The notes: generated from the sequence alone by a model not told the origin. DNA of 64,000 nt from Bifidobacterium sp. ESL0690 (GCF_029392315.1 NZ_CP113939.1:744001-808000), one strand, 5' to 3'. Numbered from the stretch's first letter, positions 28,587 to 37,885 are shown. Program-made: numbers and translations.

Positions 28587-29687
28587 ATGGAGACACCCCT
28601 GTGCGCCGCCTGCGGCGGAAGAATGAAGAAGAACGGAACCACCAGCGCGGGCAGGACCCGCTGGAGGTGCAAGGGATGCGGGGCGTCGCGCACCCGCTCC
28701 TACGACCATGCCTCCGAGGACCTCAGGAAAGGCCTGGAATGGCTGTTCTCCGGGAGCACGCAGGCCGGCACGGGCGTTGCCGCGCGCACGCTGCGCCGCG
28801 GCAACGGGCTGATGTGGCGTCTGAACCCGCCCGTCCCGCTGGTCGGGGAACGCCATGAAGTGGTTCAGGTCGACGGCATCTGGCTGCACCGGCGGGCCGT
28901 GGCCCTGATCGCCGTGGCCGACGGGCACGTCATCGGCTGGCGGGTCGCCAGAAGCGAGAACAGCCGGGCCTGGATGGAGCTCATGCGCCGCATCGCCCCG
29001 CCCAGGGTGCTGGTCTGCGACGGCGGCAACGGCATCGGCAAGGCCATGAGAGCCGTCTGGCCCGGCACGCGCATGCAGCGCTGCCTGTTCCACGTGTGCA
29101 TGAACATCACGGCCCTGACCGGCAAACGGCCCAAACTCGAGGCCGGGCGCGAGCTGCTGAAACTGGCCCGGCAGCTCAGCCGCGTCAAGGACGGGCCGAT
29201 GATGGCGGACTGGCTCGCCGCCTACAACCAATGGGAACAGAAATGGAAGGGGTTCCTGGACGAGAAAAGCCAATACAGGGACGGCACCGTCGCCGACGCC
29301 CACCAGAGGCTGGTGCGCGCCCGCACCATGATCCGCAGGCGGATCTCCGAACACGTCATGGACACCTTCATCACCATGCAGCCGGAGTGCGACGGACCGA
29401 TACCGCCGGACAACAACCTCGTCGAGTCATGGAACCGGCGGCTGCGCGACATGCTCCGCAGCCACAACGGCATGCCCCTGACCCACGAGATCAAGGCCAT
29501 CTGCTGGTGGTGCCACGCGCACACCGAACACCCCGAAAGCCCCGCATGGCTCGCCCGCCACGCCATCACCGACGAACAGATAGAGGAAGCCAACGAACGG
29601 GCATGGGAACACTCGCCCGAAGGCGCGGCGCACACCCTCGGCACGCCGGAGACCTGGGGCACCGGCATCGACTGGAACGGGTTATAG
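28587..29687 (+). CDS. IS256-type transposase (outer IS), C-terminus replaced
   Basis: About 366 residues from the ATG at 28587; the frame is open for 55 codons upstream, but those do not look like protein. An N-terminal zinc ribbon (CAACGGRMKKNG, RCKGCGASRT) resembles IS1249. The catalytic DDE region includes VQVDGIWL, VCDGGNGIGKAM and the NNLVESWNRRLRDMLRSH segment with the Glu. The original reading frame continued beyond WN into residues now found at 31058-31099; insertion of the inner IS replaced that tail (about 14 residues) with Gly-Leu-stop encoded by the inner IS terminus. The catalytic core is intact, so residual activity is possible. Confidence 0.85.
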   Translation: METPLCAACGGRMKKNGTTSAGRTRWRCKGCGASRTRSYDHASEDLRKGLEWLFSGSTQAGTGVAARTLRRGNGLMWRLNPPVPLVGERHEVVQVDGIWLHRRAVALIAVADGHVIGWRVARSENSRAWMELMRRIAPPRVLVCDGGNGIGKAMRAVWPGTRMQRCLFHVCMNITALTGKRPKLEAGRELLKLARQLSRVKDGPMMADWLAAYNQWEQKWKGFLDEKSQYRDGTVADAHQRLVRARTMIRRRISEHVMDTFITMQPECDGPIPPDNNLVESWNRRLRDMLRSHNGMPLTHEIKAICWWCHAHTEHPESPAWLARHAITDEQIEEANERAWEHSPEGAAHTLGTPETWGTGIDWNGL

Positions 29688-31049
29688 GCCAAAAAAAGTT
29701 GGTTATAACCGGGGTTTGGCTTTGTGGGAGTAGGCGTTTCGTCCTGTTATTTTTCCCACGGGTTTTTAGGGGGCTTTTCCGGTAGTCCTGAGCGGTGTGA
29801 GGACGAGATCGAAGAGGGCGAAACGCTGCCCCTCGTGCGGCGGGCGGATGGAGAAATACGGGCATGACCGGAAGGGCGCGCAGCGGTGGCACTGCCCGGA
29901 ATGCTCGGTCAACGGCGTGTTCCACGACCCCAAAGGCAGGAAGGCGATGCGCCGGGAGCTGGACTCGTTCGTCGCCCGGCTGCTCGGCGGCCATACGCTG
30001 GCCGAGGAGGGGCGCTCGTTCAGGCGCGACCGCGAATGGTGCTGGCGGGTCGACCCCGTCATCCCCGTGCCCGGAACGAAGAGCCATGTCCTGGAGACGG
30101 ACGGCACCTACGTCAACGGCCGCTGTCTGCTGGTGCCGATGGACGGGACCACGGGCCTGGTCGTGCGGATCCGCTGGTGCGCGCACGAGTCGATCGCGGA
30201 ATACCGGGCCCTGTTCCGCGGGGTGCCCGCCCCCGACGTGCTGGTCAGCGACGGGATGCGGGGAATGGAGCGGGCGGCCGCCGCGGAGTGGCCGGGGACC
30301 CGTCTGCAGCGCTGCCTGGTGCACGTGCACCGCGACACCGGCCGCGACCTCACCCACCAGCCCAAAACGCAGGCCGCCAAGGAACTGAAGAAGCTGTCCT
30401 CGCGGCTGTTCAAGGTGCATACGGCCGAGGAGGCGGCCCGGTGGGGCGAGGGCCTGAACGCCTGGTATGAGCGGTGGAAGGACATGGTCAACGAACGCAC
30501 CACGGCGAAGGACGACCCGGCACACGCGGCGGGCCGTAAATGGTGGTGGACGCACGAGCGACTCCGCCGCTGCTACAAAAGGCTCGAGAAGCTGTTCCGG
30601 GACGGGAGCCTGTTCGCCTACACCGACCCCGCCCTCCTGGCCGGCGGCGAGGTGCCCCGCGACACCAACGGGCTCGAGGGCGGAATCAACAGCCCGATCA
30701 AGCGCATGCTCGACGACCACCGCGGCATGCCCCGGAAGCATATGATGCGCGCCTGCGAATGGAAATGCTACACGAGAAGCCCGCACCCCGACACCGGGGC
30801 CCCGCTCGACGCCTACCTCAAGACCCGACACGACCGCGAAGCGCGGCGAAGGGAAAAGACAAGACTGGCCGAGTCCGCCACCGGCGACGAACCCTTCGCC
30901 GACCGCATCTCCGTCCAGCTGCCCGACCCCGGCGAACCCACCATGAACGCCTACGAATCAGGCTTCGGCATCAGACACGGATGGGCCGGAACAAGCACAT
31001 GACCGGCCGGAAAACAGATTCTAAACCAACTCTTTTTGGCCTATAACCC
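29679..31049 (+). mobile_element. IS256-type insertion sequence nested in the outer IS
   Basis: 1371 bp. Inverted repeats begin GGGTTATAGGCCAAAAA and continue with GTTGGTT at both ends. Perfect 8-bp target duplication ACTGGAAC at 29671-29678 and 31050-31057. The target is inside the last codons of the outer transposase. Its terminus resembles that of the outer IS (GGGTTATAGGCC), so the two are related elements. Confidence 0.92.
29797..31002 (+). CDS. IS256-type transposase (inner IS)
   Basis: 401 residues from a GTG start. An N-terminal zinc ribbon (CPSCGGRMEKYG, WHCPECSVNG), then a DDE core: VLETDGTYVNG, VLVSDGMRGMER, and GLEGGINSPIKRMLDDHRGMP with the likely Glu. Around 30% similar in layout to the outer transposase but clearly a different element. 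The frame is intact between inverted repeats with a perfect target duplication, so this is probably a functional, recently moved IS. Confidence 0.85.
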   Translation: MRTRSKRAKRCPSCGGRMEKYGHDRKGAQRWHCPECSVNGVFHDPKGRKAMRRELDSFVARLLGGHTLAEEGRSFRRDREWCWRVDPVIPVPGTKSHVLETDGTYVNGRCLLVPMDGTTGLVVRIRWCAHESIAEYRALFRGVPAPDVLVSDGMRGMERAAAAEWPGTRLQRCLVHVHRDTGRDLTHQPKTQAAKELKKLSSRLFKVHTAEEAARWGEGLNAWYERWKDMVNERTTAKDDPAHAAGRKWWWTHERLRRCYKRLEKLFRDGSLFAYTDPALLAGGEVPRDTNGLEGGINSPIKRMLDDHRGMPRKHMMRACEWKCYTRSPHPDTGAPLDAYLKTRHDREARRREKTRLAESATGDEPFADRISVQLPDPGEPTMNAYESGFGIRHGWAGTST

Positions 31050-31189
31050 ACTGGAACGAATTCCACACCGCCACCAGAAACCCCAACCAGACCTACTAGA
31101 AAACCAAACCGCCAGACACACAATTTGGCCTATATCCCTAGGGTCTATACGTTCAGGTGTTGACTATTGCCTTCGTTAAAATTGAGTTT

Positions 31190-33976
31190 ATGAGCACAAC
31201 GGAGCAAAAAGCAGCAGTGGAATTCGCCAAGAAGTGGCAAGGACGGGGCGATGAAAAGCAAGAAACCCAGAGGTTTTGGATTGAACTGCTACAGGATGTT
31301 CTTGGCAGACGCAATGCACTCGATGAGACAGAGTTCGAACATCAGACAGCCAAGGGTGGCTATATCGATGTTTTATGCCCCAATGCTAAGTTTCTGGTCG
31401 AGCAGAAAAGCTTGGGAATCAGTCTCGACAAAGCAGAGCAGCGTCAAAATTCTCAAGTGACACCTGTGGAACAGGCTTTGCGATATGCGAACTATCTGCC
31501 AGCAGATCAGAAACCTATTGTCATCTGCACCTGCAACTTCGAACGTTTCCGTTTCTATGATTTGAATGCTGACCCTGCCGCCGCTAAGCCTCCAATTGAA
31601 GAATTTACATTAGATGAACTTCCAGATCATCTCTCGATTTTCGAGCAGATTTTTGCTCCGGAGCATTCGCGTATAGTCGCTCAACAGAAGCTTTCTGAGA
31701 AGGCAGGCGTCTTAGTCGCCAACCTTCATAACGCTTTAGCTGCACAATATATCGATCCTGATTCTTCACAGTCGCATCATGCCCTAGCCGTGCTTACTGT
31801 TCGCATTGTATTTTGCCTTTATGCTGAGGATGCTGGTTTATTTAATCCCTCGGGCTCATTCACTTCCTATGTTAAGACATTTGAACCGATACGTTTGAGA
31901 ACTGGCATTCTTGCGTTATTCGACGTGCTTAATACCGCATATGATGAGCGTGACCCATATCTTGATGACCAGTTGAAACTATTCCCATATGTAAATGGTG
32001 GCCTATTTGCTGAACCTATTGAAGTTCCTCAATTTAGTGGTGAAATTCAGACCGCCATTACTGATGCCGGAGATTCCTTCGATTGGAAAGATATTAGCCC
32101 GGTCATCTTCGGCTCATTGATGGAGGAGACGCTTAGTCATGACCAGCGGCGTGCGGGAGGTATGCACTATACAACGGTTGAGAACATCCACCGTGTCATT
32201 GATCCGCTTTTCCTTGATGATTTGAAAGCAGAGCTATCCCGAATAGAAACAGAAAAAGTTTCAGAACCTACACGGGAGAAGCATCTTCATGCGTTCCAAG
32301 ACGAGATTGCGGGTTTGCAATTTCTTGACCCGGCTTGCGGCTCCGGAAACTTCCTGACTGAGACATTCCTCGAGCTCCGTAAACTCGAGAATAGAGTTTT
32401 GGAGCATTTACTCCATCGACAAGGAGTCATCGATTTTGGTGAGGGGACTGATGCTGGCTCTTTGGTTAAGGTTTCCATCGCTCAGATGCATGGCATCGAG
32501 ATTAACGACTTCGCTGTCAGTGTTGCCAAAACTGCTCTGTGGATTGCCCAGCAGCAGGCGCTCGATGCCACTGAAAGTATTTCTGGACAGGCGCTCGATC
32601 ACTTACCGTTGCATGATGCCGGCAATATCGTAGAAGCAAATGCTCTGCGTTATGATTGGAATGAACTTCTGCCAGGAACACGATGCAATTATGTGATGGG
32701 CAATCCGCCATTTATCGGTGCTTATCTTATGGACTCGAATCAGAAGGAGGACATGAGAACTGTATGGGGGAAATCATATAACGGATATCTTGATTATTCT
32801 ACAAGTTGGTATCGTAAAGCTTCAATGTATCTGGCGAATACACCAGGTTCTGCATTTGCTTTTGTGTCTACAAATAGTATTGCCGAAGGGCAGCCAGTGG
32901 CGGCACTATTTGAAACGCTTTTCTCCGAAGGTTGGCGTATAAGTTTTGCTCATCAGACCTTTGCGTGGGCTGCGCAATCTAGCGACATGGCCCATGTCCA
33001 TGTTGTGATTGTTGGAATGGACAAATCGAGTGATCGTATTCGTCCCCCACAACTATTCACTTACAAGAGGATAACGGATACTCCTTTTAAGAAGCAGGCG
33101 AACCATATTAATGGATACCTTATTGATGGTCCGAATATTTTTACAGAAAAGAGAATGACTCCTCTCAGTCCTCTGCTTAATCCTGCAGTTTATGGCTCAA
33201 AGCCTGCCGATGGAGGTGGATTCAGTATTTCGTTAGATGAACATCCCGATGGAATAGCCCGTCAGTATATACGTAGATTTGTTGGTGCTCGAGAACTCAT
33301 TGATGGAAGTACTAGATATTGTCTTTGGCTGAAAGATACGCCTTTAAATGAGCTCTCTGCTTCACGTACTTTAAAAGAGCATCTGACTAAGACAAGGGAT
33401 TTTAGATTGGCTAGTACTAAGGCATCTACTCAGAAAATGTCTGAGACACCGCAGCTTTTTGCAGAGGATAGACAGCCTACAGTGCCATACCTTGCGATTC
33501 CTAGCCATTTTTCAAGAAATCGTAGATATATGACATGTCGGCGATTCGATGCCGATGTGGTTTTAGGGAATGCTTGTTTTCTTACAGAAGATTTAGACGG
33601 CTTTGCGTTTGCTGTCATTGAATCAAGTATGTTTATTACTTGGCAGAAAACAATCGGTGGTCGCTTGAAATCAGATTATCGTTTTTCGAATACTGTTGTG
33701 TGGAATAACTTGCCGTTGCCCAGTGTCGGTGACAAGTTGCGTCAGCGCATAATCGAAGTTGGTCAGTATATCGAGGAGGTTCGTGACCGTTATCCTGAGG
33801 AATCACTAGCAAACCTATATAATCCACTAACTATGCATCCTGATCTTATCAAGGCTCACGAAGCTCTCGATCGAGTAGTCGACAAAGCTTTTGGTGCTGA
33901 AAAGCCCTGCCATTCTGATGAAGACCGGTTGACGATTTTGTTTATGGACTATGTGGAATTGACAAAACTATCATAG
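31190..33976 (+). CDS. MmeI-like (type IIL) restriction-modification enzyme
   Basis: 928 residues, matching the single-chain MmeI family (about 920), which cuts at a distance and methylates adenine on one strand. N-terminal PD-(D/E)xK nuclease: Asp60 and Glu71-Gln-Lys73 in YIDVL...VEQKS. Methyltransferase motif I LDPACGSGNF at 379-388 and motif IV NPPF at 505-508. The C-terminal third (about 620-860) should be the target-recognition domain. ATG 31190 is chosen over a GTG 11 codons upstream; neither has a good ribosome site. The outer IS lies 51 bp upstream and may have displaced the native promoter. AT-rich codon use, like the island. It could be a methyltransferase-only relative, but the nuclease residues look intact. 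Confidence 0.85.
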   Translation: MSTTEQKAAVEFAKKWQGRGDEKQETQRFWIELLQDVLGRRNALDETEFEHQTAKGGYIDVLCPNAKFLVEQKSLGISLDKAEQRQNSQVTPVEQALRYANYLPADQKPIVICTCNFERFRFYDLNADPAAAKPPIEEFTLDELPDHLSIFEQIFAPEHSRIVAQQKLSEKAGVLVANLHNALAAQYIDPDSSQSHHALAVLTVRIVFCLYAEDAGLFNPSGSFTSYVKTFEPIRLRTGILALFDVLNTAYDERDPYLDDQLKLFPYVNGGLFAEPIEVPQFSGEIQTAITDAGDSFDWKDISPVIFGSLMEETLSHDQRRAGGMHYTTVENIHRVIDPLFLDDLKAELSRIETEKVSEPTREKHLHAFQDEIAGLQFLDPACGSGNFLTETFLELRKLENRVLEHLLHRQGVIDFGEGTDAGSLVKVSIAQMHGIEINDFAVSVAKTALWIAQQQALDATESISGQALDHLPLHDAGNIVEANALRYDWNELLPGTRCNYVMGNPPFIGAYLMDSNQKEDMRTVWGKSYNGYLDYSTSWYRKASMYLANTPGSAFAFVSTNSIAEGQPVAALFETLFSEGWRISFAHQTFAWAAQSSDMAHVHVVIVGMDKSSDRIRPPQLFTYKRITDTPFKKQANHINGYLIDGPNIFTEKRMTPLSPLLNPAVYGSKPADGGGFSISLDEHPDGIARQYIRRFVGARELIDGSTRYCLWLKDTPLNELSASRTLKEHLTKTRDFRLASTKASTQKMSETPQLFAEDRQPTVPYLAIPSHFSRNRRYMTCRRFDADVVLGNACFLTEDLDGFAFAVIESSMFITWQKTIGGRLKSDYRFSNTVVWNNLPLPSVGDKLRQRIIEVGQYIEEVRDRYPEESLANLYNPLTMHPDLIKAHEALDRVVDKAFGAEKPCHSDEDRLTILFMDYVELTKLS

Positions 33977-34092
33977 ATAGAGTTAGCTATACTTCAAAAT
34001 ATTGCTTAAAATTTGTCATCGCATCCTTCTGGCTTTAATCTTTATAATAGAAAAAATTAAATCGCTTTAAAACAGGAAAAGAGGTCATTGCA

Positions 34093-36288
34093 ATGTCGCA
34101 GGTTAAGAAAGAATTCGATTTTACTTGGACTGCGCTCAAATTACTTGGGAAAAATTTGTATTCAGATGCTTGGTCGGCAGTATCTGAGTTGGTCTCAAAT
34201 GGTTTGGACGCAGGAGCTGACCGTGTTTCTGTTTTTATAGATGGGCGCCCTGACCATAAAGAGTCGGCGCAAATTCAGATTACCGATAATGGAACTGGAA
34301 TGTCTGATGCTGGGTTGGATGCATATATTAAAGTCGGCTTTGACAGAAGACAAGCTGACTATGAAAATGATTCTGTAACCGATTCAATCTTGAATGGATC
34401 GGTTATGGGTAGAAAGGGTATAGGAAAACTAGCTGCACTATATTTAACAAATAAATATCTAATTCAGACAAAAACGAATGATTCTTTCAGCACATGGAAA
34501 TTTGATGCATCAATTTATCAAGATAATTCTATTGAAAAGCCTAGTATAAATCGGGTATCGAATACTGAAGTTAATCCGATTGACCCCGAGTGGGGAAAAT
34601 CTCTTTCGGGAACAGTGCTTGAATTAGCAAATGTAAATTTATCTGGATTGGGACCGAAGGCTTTTGATGGATTGTCTGCTTTGCTGGCTAATCATTTCCT
34701 GCAATCTTCATTGCCTGATCAACATATTTTTCTTTGCGTTGCTACAAATGATATGGAATATGATCATCCTCAATTTGATGAAGTCAAAAAAGCAGTTGCA
34801 TTTAAAAACTTCGCACTCATAGTCGAGAATTATCCTGATATTGCGGATGAACCTGCAGAAATTGGAGAAATCAAGCAAGGAAATCATCAAGTAAAAATTC
34901 CGCATACTAAAACTAGTTTACAGCCGTTGATGAGAACTGCTCATGTAGGACCTTTTTCTAGTTGTGGATTCAATTTATTAGATGCTCCGGTATTGGGCGA
35001 TAAAGGTATACTTAATAAGCATTCTGTTTTCTGTGGGCAGCTGAAAGTTCCAATTACTCAGATAGACACGAAAGTGTTGGAACAAAACCAAGGGCGTATA
35101 AAGACAAGCAATGATTATGCTCTGATTCCATATAGGTTAACAGGTTGGATTGGTTTGCACGCTACTATCAAATCTTCTGTAGCGAAAGAAAATGATTCTC
35201 GCTTTGAAAAGAATCGTTTCTTTAATCCTTCACAGATTCGATTATATGTTCGGAATAAACTCGCTGTTGCAAATATACTCGATGATTTAGGTATTACTCA
35301 GGCTTTTGTGAATTATATTGAGGGTGAAATCAGTTTTGATGTTTTGGACGATGATTTACTCCCTGATATTGCGACTTCCAGCAGACAAGGTTTTGATCAA
35401 TTTGATGATCGTTGGCAAATTCTTAAAGAGTTAGTTCGCCCCCTGGTACGATATTTGATTAATTATCGCAATTATATTGCGGAAGAATTACGCGAAGATG
35501 AAAAAAGAGTCGAAAAGACGGCTAAAGAAAAAGCAGTAGGGAATTTTAGTGAATACGTATCGTCAAACAGCGAGATTCCTGATAATCAAAAACCTGATGT
35601 TATTTCTGTCATGAGTCAGCAGCTTAAAGGAGGTGTTGAAGCAAAGGACACATATAAGATTTTTCTTTCGCATAAAAGCGAAGATTCAAGATTTACTAAT
35701 TTTATATACAAATTGTTAGAGCATAGAAATGTTAAGAAAGAAGAGTTTTTCTATACTTCGGCCGATGATGATATTGACAGGTATGAAAGAAGCGATAGTC
35801 TAGAGTCTCAGATAAAAGCAAATATCGTAAGTGATAATAGTTTTGTTGTGTATCTTACAACGCCTGCTTTCAGAACAAGCGATTATTGTATGTTCGAAGC
35901 GGGTGCAGGATGGGCGACCAGAGGGGTTGATGATTATAGAATTATTTCAACCCGCAATGATGATATACCTGCATATTTATCTAACGACAGACCAGAGGTA
36001 ACTCTTTATGATAGTCAGAGTGAGACTATTAAATTGGACAGGAAAACATATATTGAACTTGTGGCAATATTAAATCAATTAATTGACCATATCAATAAGG
36101 CACGTGAGATTAAGAATGAGGTGAAAGTCATTCGTTTCCCTGAACCTCAGATTCCAGATGATGCAGAGCTTGCACAACTCCACACGACGGTTAATGATTA
36201 TATGGATTCAGATATTCAGACCTATTGGAACTGTTTCGTAGAAAATGGCTTAGATGACTATATTTCAGAATTGAAGGCGAATTTTTAA
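34093..36288 (+). CDS. GHKL ATPase fused to a TIR domain
   Basis: 731 residues. The N-terminal HSP90/MutL/MORC-type ATPase shows the N box (Glu32, Asn36, Asp39 in SELVSNGLDAGAD), G1 (Asp65-x-Gly-x-Gly, TDNGTGM) and G2 (GRKGIGK, 106-112). A middle region (about 250-510) resembles the transducer part of such ATPases. The C-terminal TIR domain starts near 519 (YKIFLSHKSED), and Glu602 in SDYCMFEAGAGW sits where TIR NADases carry the catalytic Glu. Known: prokaryotic MORC-like ATPases associate with restriction systems, and TIR domains in defence consume NAD. Inference: an ATP-clamp sensor controls an NADase. It is 116 bp downstream of the MmeI-like gene on the same strand; SD GAGG. Confidence 0.85.
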   Translation: MSQVKKEFDFTWTALKLLGKNLYSDAWSAVSELVSNGLDAGADRVSVFIDGRPDHKESAQIQITDNGTGMSDAGLDAYIKVGFDRRQADYENDSVTDSILNGSVMGRKGIGKLAALYLTNKYLIQTKTNDSFSTWKFDASIYQDNSIEKPSINRVSNTEVNPIDPEWGKSLSGTVLELANVNLSGLGPKAFDGLSALLANHFLQSSLPDQHIFLCVATNDMEYDHPQFDEVKKAVAFKNFALIVENYPDIADEPAEIGEIKQGNHQVKIPHTKTSLQPLMRTAHVGPFSSCGFNLLDAPVLGDKGILNKHSVFCGQLKVPITQIDTKVLEQNQGRIKTSNDYALIPYRLTGWIGLHATIKSSVAKENDSRFEKNRFFNPSQIRLYVRNKLAVANILDDLGITQAFVNYIEGEISFDVLDDDLLPDIATSSRQGFDQFDDRWQILKELVRPLVRYLINYRNYIAEELREDEKRVEKTAKEKAVGNFSEYVSSNSEIPDNQKPDVISVMSQQLKGGVEAKDTYKIFLSHKSEDSRFTNFIYKLLEHRNVKKEEFFYTSADDDIDRYERSDSLESQIKANIVSDNSFVVYLTTPAFRTSDYCMFEAGAGWATRGVDDYRIISTRNDDIPAYLSNDRPEVTLYDSQSETIKLDRKTYIELVAILNQLIDHINKAREIKNEVKVIRFPEPQIPDDAELAQLHTTVNDYMDSDIQTYWNCFVENGLDDYISELKANF

Positions 36289-36311
36289 CTACGTGTATTA
36301 ACAATTTGAAA

Positions 36312-36367
36312 GAATACGCAGATATAAGATAAGTCATAAAAGTGAGGTAGTTAATATCTGCGTATTC
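36312..36367. terminator. Bidirectional terminator between TIR fusion and methyltransferase
   Basis: Perfect 14-bp stem (36312-36325 with 36354-36367) with a 28-nt loop. Its last two bases overlap the methyltransferase stop codon. Confidence 0.7.
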
Positions 36368-37523
36368 ATCTACTTAATCGGATAAAATCAATACCAAGTT
36401 GGTAATTGCTGAATAAGTTTATAGCTCTACGTATCTTCTGCTGGTTTGTAGAAGAGAGTTTTGTTCTTTTAAAACATTTTTCCAGTTGTTTGTTGTAATC
36501 TTCTGCATTGAAATCATCTTCAACGAAAGGTAAAATCCGATCTGCATAACGCAAATGAGAGAGTACATCTTTTGCGGATTCGTTAGTCATTCCAGATTGT
36601 AGCCAGCTGATAAAGGATTTTTGGGGTTCTTGTTTGTTGATAAAAGACATTAAAGCAGATGCTATTCGACGAGCAAATTCGACAGGAACAGCATTACCAA
36701 TCATTTGTTCTTTTTCTGTATTAGTACCGCTCCAAATATAATCATTAGGGAATGTTTGTAATAAAGCACGCTGTTTATATGAGAGTGCAGTAATATTTTT
36801 GCTCAATGATTTGTCATTTTTATGTGGTTTGTACGTGGGTGGTTTAGGACGATTGACTCCTCGAATTGTTGGAGCTGGCTCATCTATAGTAAATATTGCC
36901 CTTCGTGAGTATGAACGGGGGTGACGATAATAAAAATCAACTGGGAAATCGGGATATTTTTCACGTACTGTTAAAGGTAAGAGAGTCTCTTGTGACAGTA
37001 AATTTGAGTTAAGAAAATTGTCCGTTTGTTTTTGGGAGCCTATGACAACAAACCGCTTCCTATGCTGCGGCACTCCAAAGTAATTAGCGTCCAATACTAG
37101 TTCGGTTAAGCCATATCCAGCAGTTTTAAATAAGTTTCGCGCCAAACTGTATGAATGGCTTGTTCGGGCGCGAGCTACGTTTTCCATGACAAAAAAACCA
37201 GGCTTAACAGCACAGACTATTTCAGCAAAAGATTCAGTGAGAGCGGCACGATTACCTTCTTTTCTTAAACCAGCATTTGAAAAATCTTGGCAAGGTGGTC
37301 CGCCAACTATGATTTCTGGTTTTAGAGGCCGTATTATCGCAACTGTTGCGGGGACATTTGATAAATCGGCTTTTGTGGCATTATGATCCGGAAAATTATC
37401 ATTGTAACAGTTAATTGCTGCGTCCCAAACTTCAAATGCTGCAATTACGCCGAAGCCTGCCTGACTAAAACCTGTAGACATGCCGCCACATCCAGCGAAG
37501 AGATCTACGACTGAATGGCTCAC
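36366..37523 (-). CDS. DNA (cytosine-5) methyltransferase
   Basis: 385 residues from GTG 37523, preceded by AGGAGA; the in-frame ATG nine codons earlier has no ribosome site. It transfers a methyl group to C5 of cytosine in a specific site. Motifs: DLFAGCGGMSTGF (I), GGPPCQDFSNAG (IV, catalytic Cys), FVMENVARA (VI, ENV), FGVPQHRKRFVVIG (VIII), and a C-terminal motif X region (QMIGNAVPVEFARRIA). The short variable region implies a simple target. No cognate endonuclease is adjacent. It could be solitary, protect against another enzyme, or partner the island's restriction functions. The final 80 residues after motif X are extra for this family. AT-rich. Confidence 0.92.
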   Translation of the reverse strand: MSHSVVDLFAGCGGMSTGFSQAGFGVIAAFEVWDAAINCYNDNFPDHNATKADLSNVPATVAIIRPLKPEIIVGGPPCQDFSNAGLRKEGNRAALTESFAEIVCAVKPGFFVMENVARARTSHSYSLARNLFKTAGYGLTELVLDANYFGVPQHRKRFVVIGSQKQTDNFLNSNLLSQETLLPLTVREKYPDFPVDFYYRHPRSYSRRAIFTIDEPAPTIRGVNRPKPPTYKPHKNDKSLSKNITALSYKQRALLQTFPNDYIWSGTNTEKEQMIGNAVPVEFARRIASALMSFINKQEPQKSFISWLQSGMTNESAKDVLSHLRYADRILPFVEDDFNAEDYNKQLEKCFKRTKLSSTNQQKIRRAINLFSNYQLGIDFIRLSR

Positions 37524-37885
37524 TGTTCTCTCCTGCTTGTGGGACTGCATTGGTTGAAATAATTATAGCGTTTGGGCTGTAAGAATTATAAGGTTTGGAG
37601 AGTTAAGATATGGTATTCGCTGTTTATATTCATGTTGTTGGAATGTGAAATTCTGGTTCTTAGAATTATATGAAGATTCAGAAATCGCTATTTAGGATAC
37701 CCTCCGATTGAAGATTCTTATATTTAGCTACTCCATCTTTACTCGGCAATCGGATAGTAATTGAACAAGACATTGATAGGTTTTAATGCCTTGAATGCCC
37801 ATATGGCTCACTTCAGTTTTGATGCGGCAGGGGATTTCATCTATTTACAGTGTAAGATAAAAAGACTAAAAGAGGGAGCACAACC
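37524..37885. other. Right boundary of the AT-rich island and adh promoter region
   Basis: 362 bp without a gene. The base composition changes from AT-rich to GC-rich across it, marking the edge of the accessory island. A possible plus-strand promoter is TTGATG (37819-37824), 17 nt, TATTTA (37842-37847). AGAGGGAG precedes the adh start. No integrase or obvious attachment repeat is seen. Confidence 0.4.

Larger units (their letters stand above)
28403..31138 (+). mobile_element. IS256-type (IS1249-like) insertion sequence, itself interrupted
   Basis: The outer element is bounded by 26-bp inverted repeats beginning GGG(T/A)TATAGGCCA (24 of 26 match) and by a perfect 8-bp target duplication TAGGGTCT (28395-28402 and 31139-31146). 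It carries one transposase gene whose 3' end is cut by a second element. Without that insertion the element is about 1357 bp. It is GC-rich in an AT-rich island, inserted between the KAP and MmeI-like genes without disrupting either. Confidence 0.92.

Noticed and set aside
34093..36288. Reading the GHKL gene as an HSP90 or gyrase-B type protein
   Set aside because: Flanking motifs and the C-terminal TIR domain do not fit either family.
24666..37885. Prophage or integrative element
   Set aside because: No integrase, structural phage genes, conjugation genes or att repeats are visible; only IS transposases.
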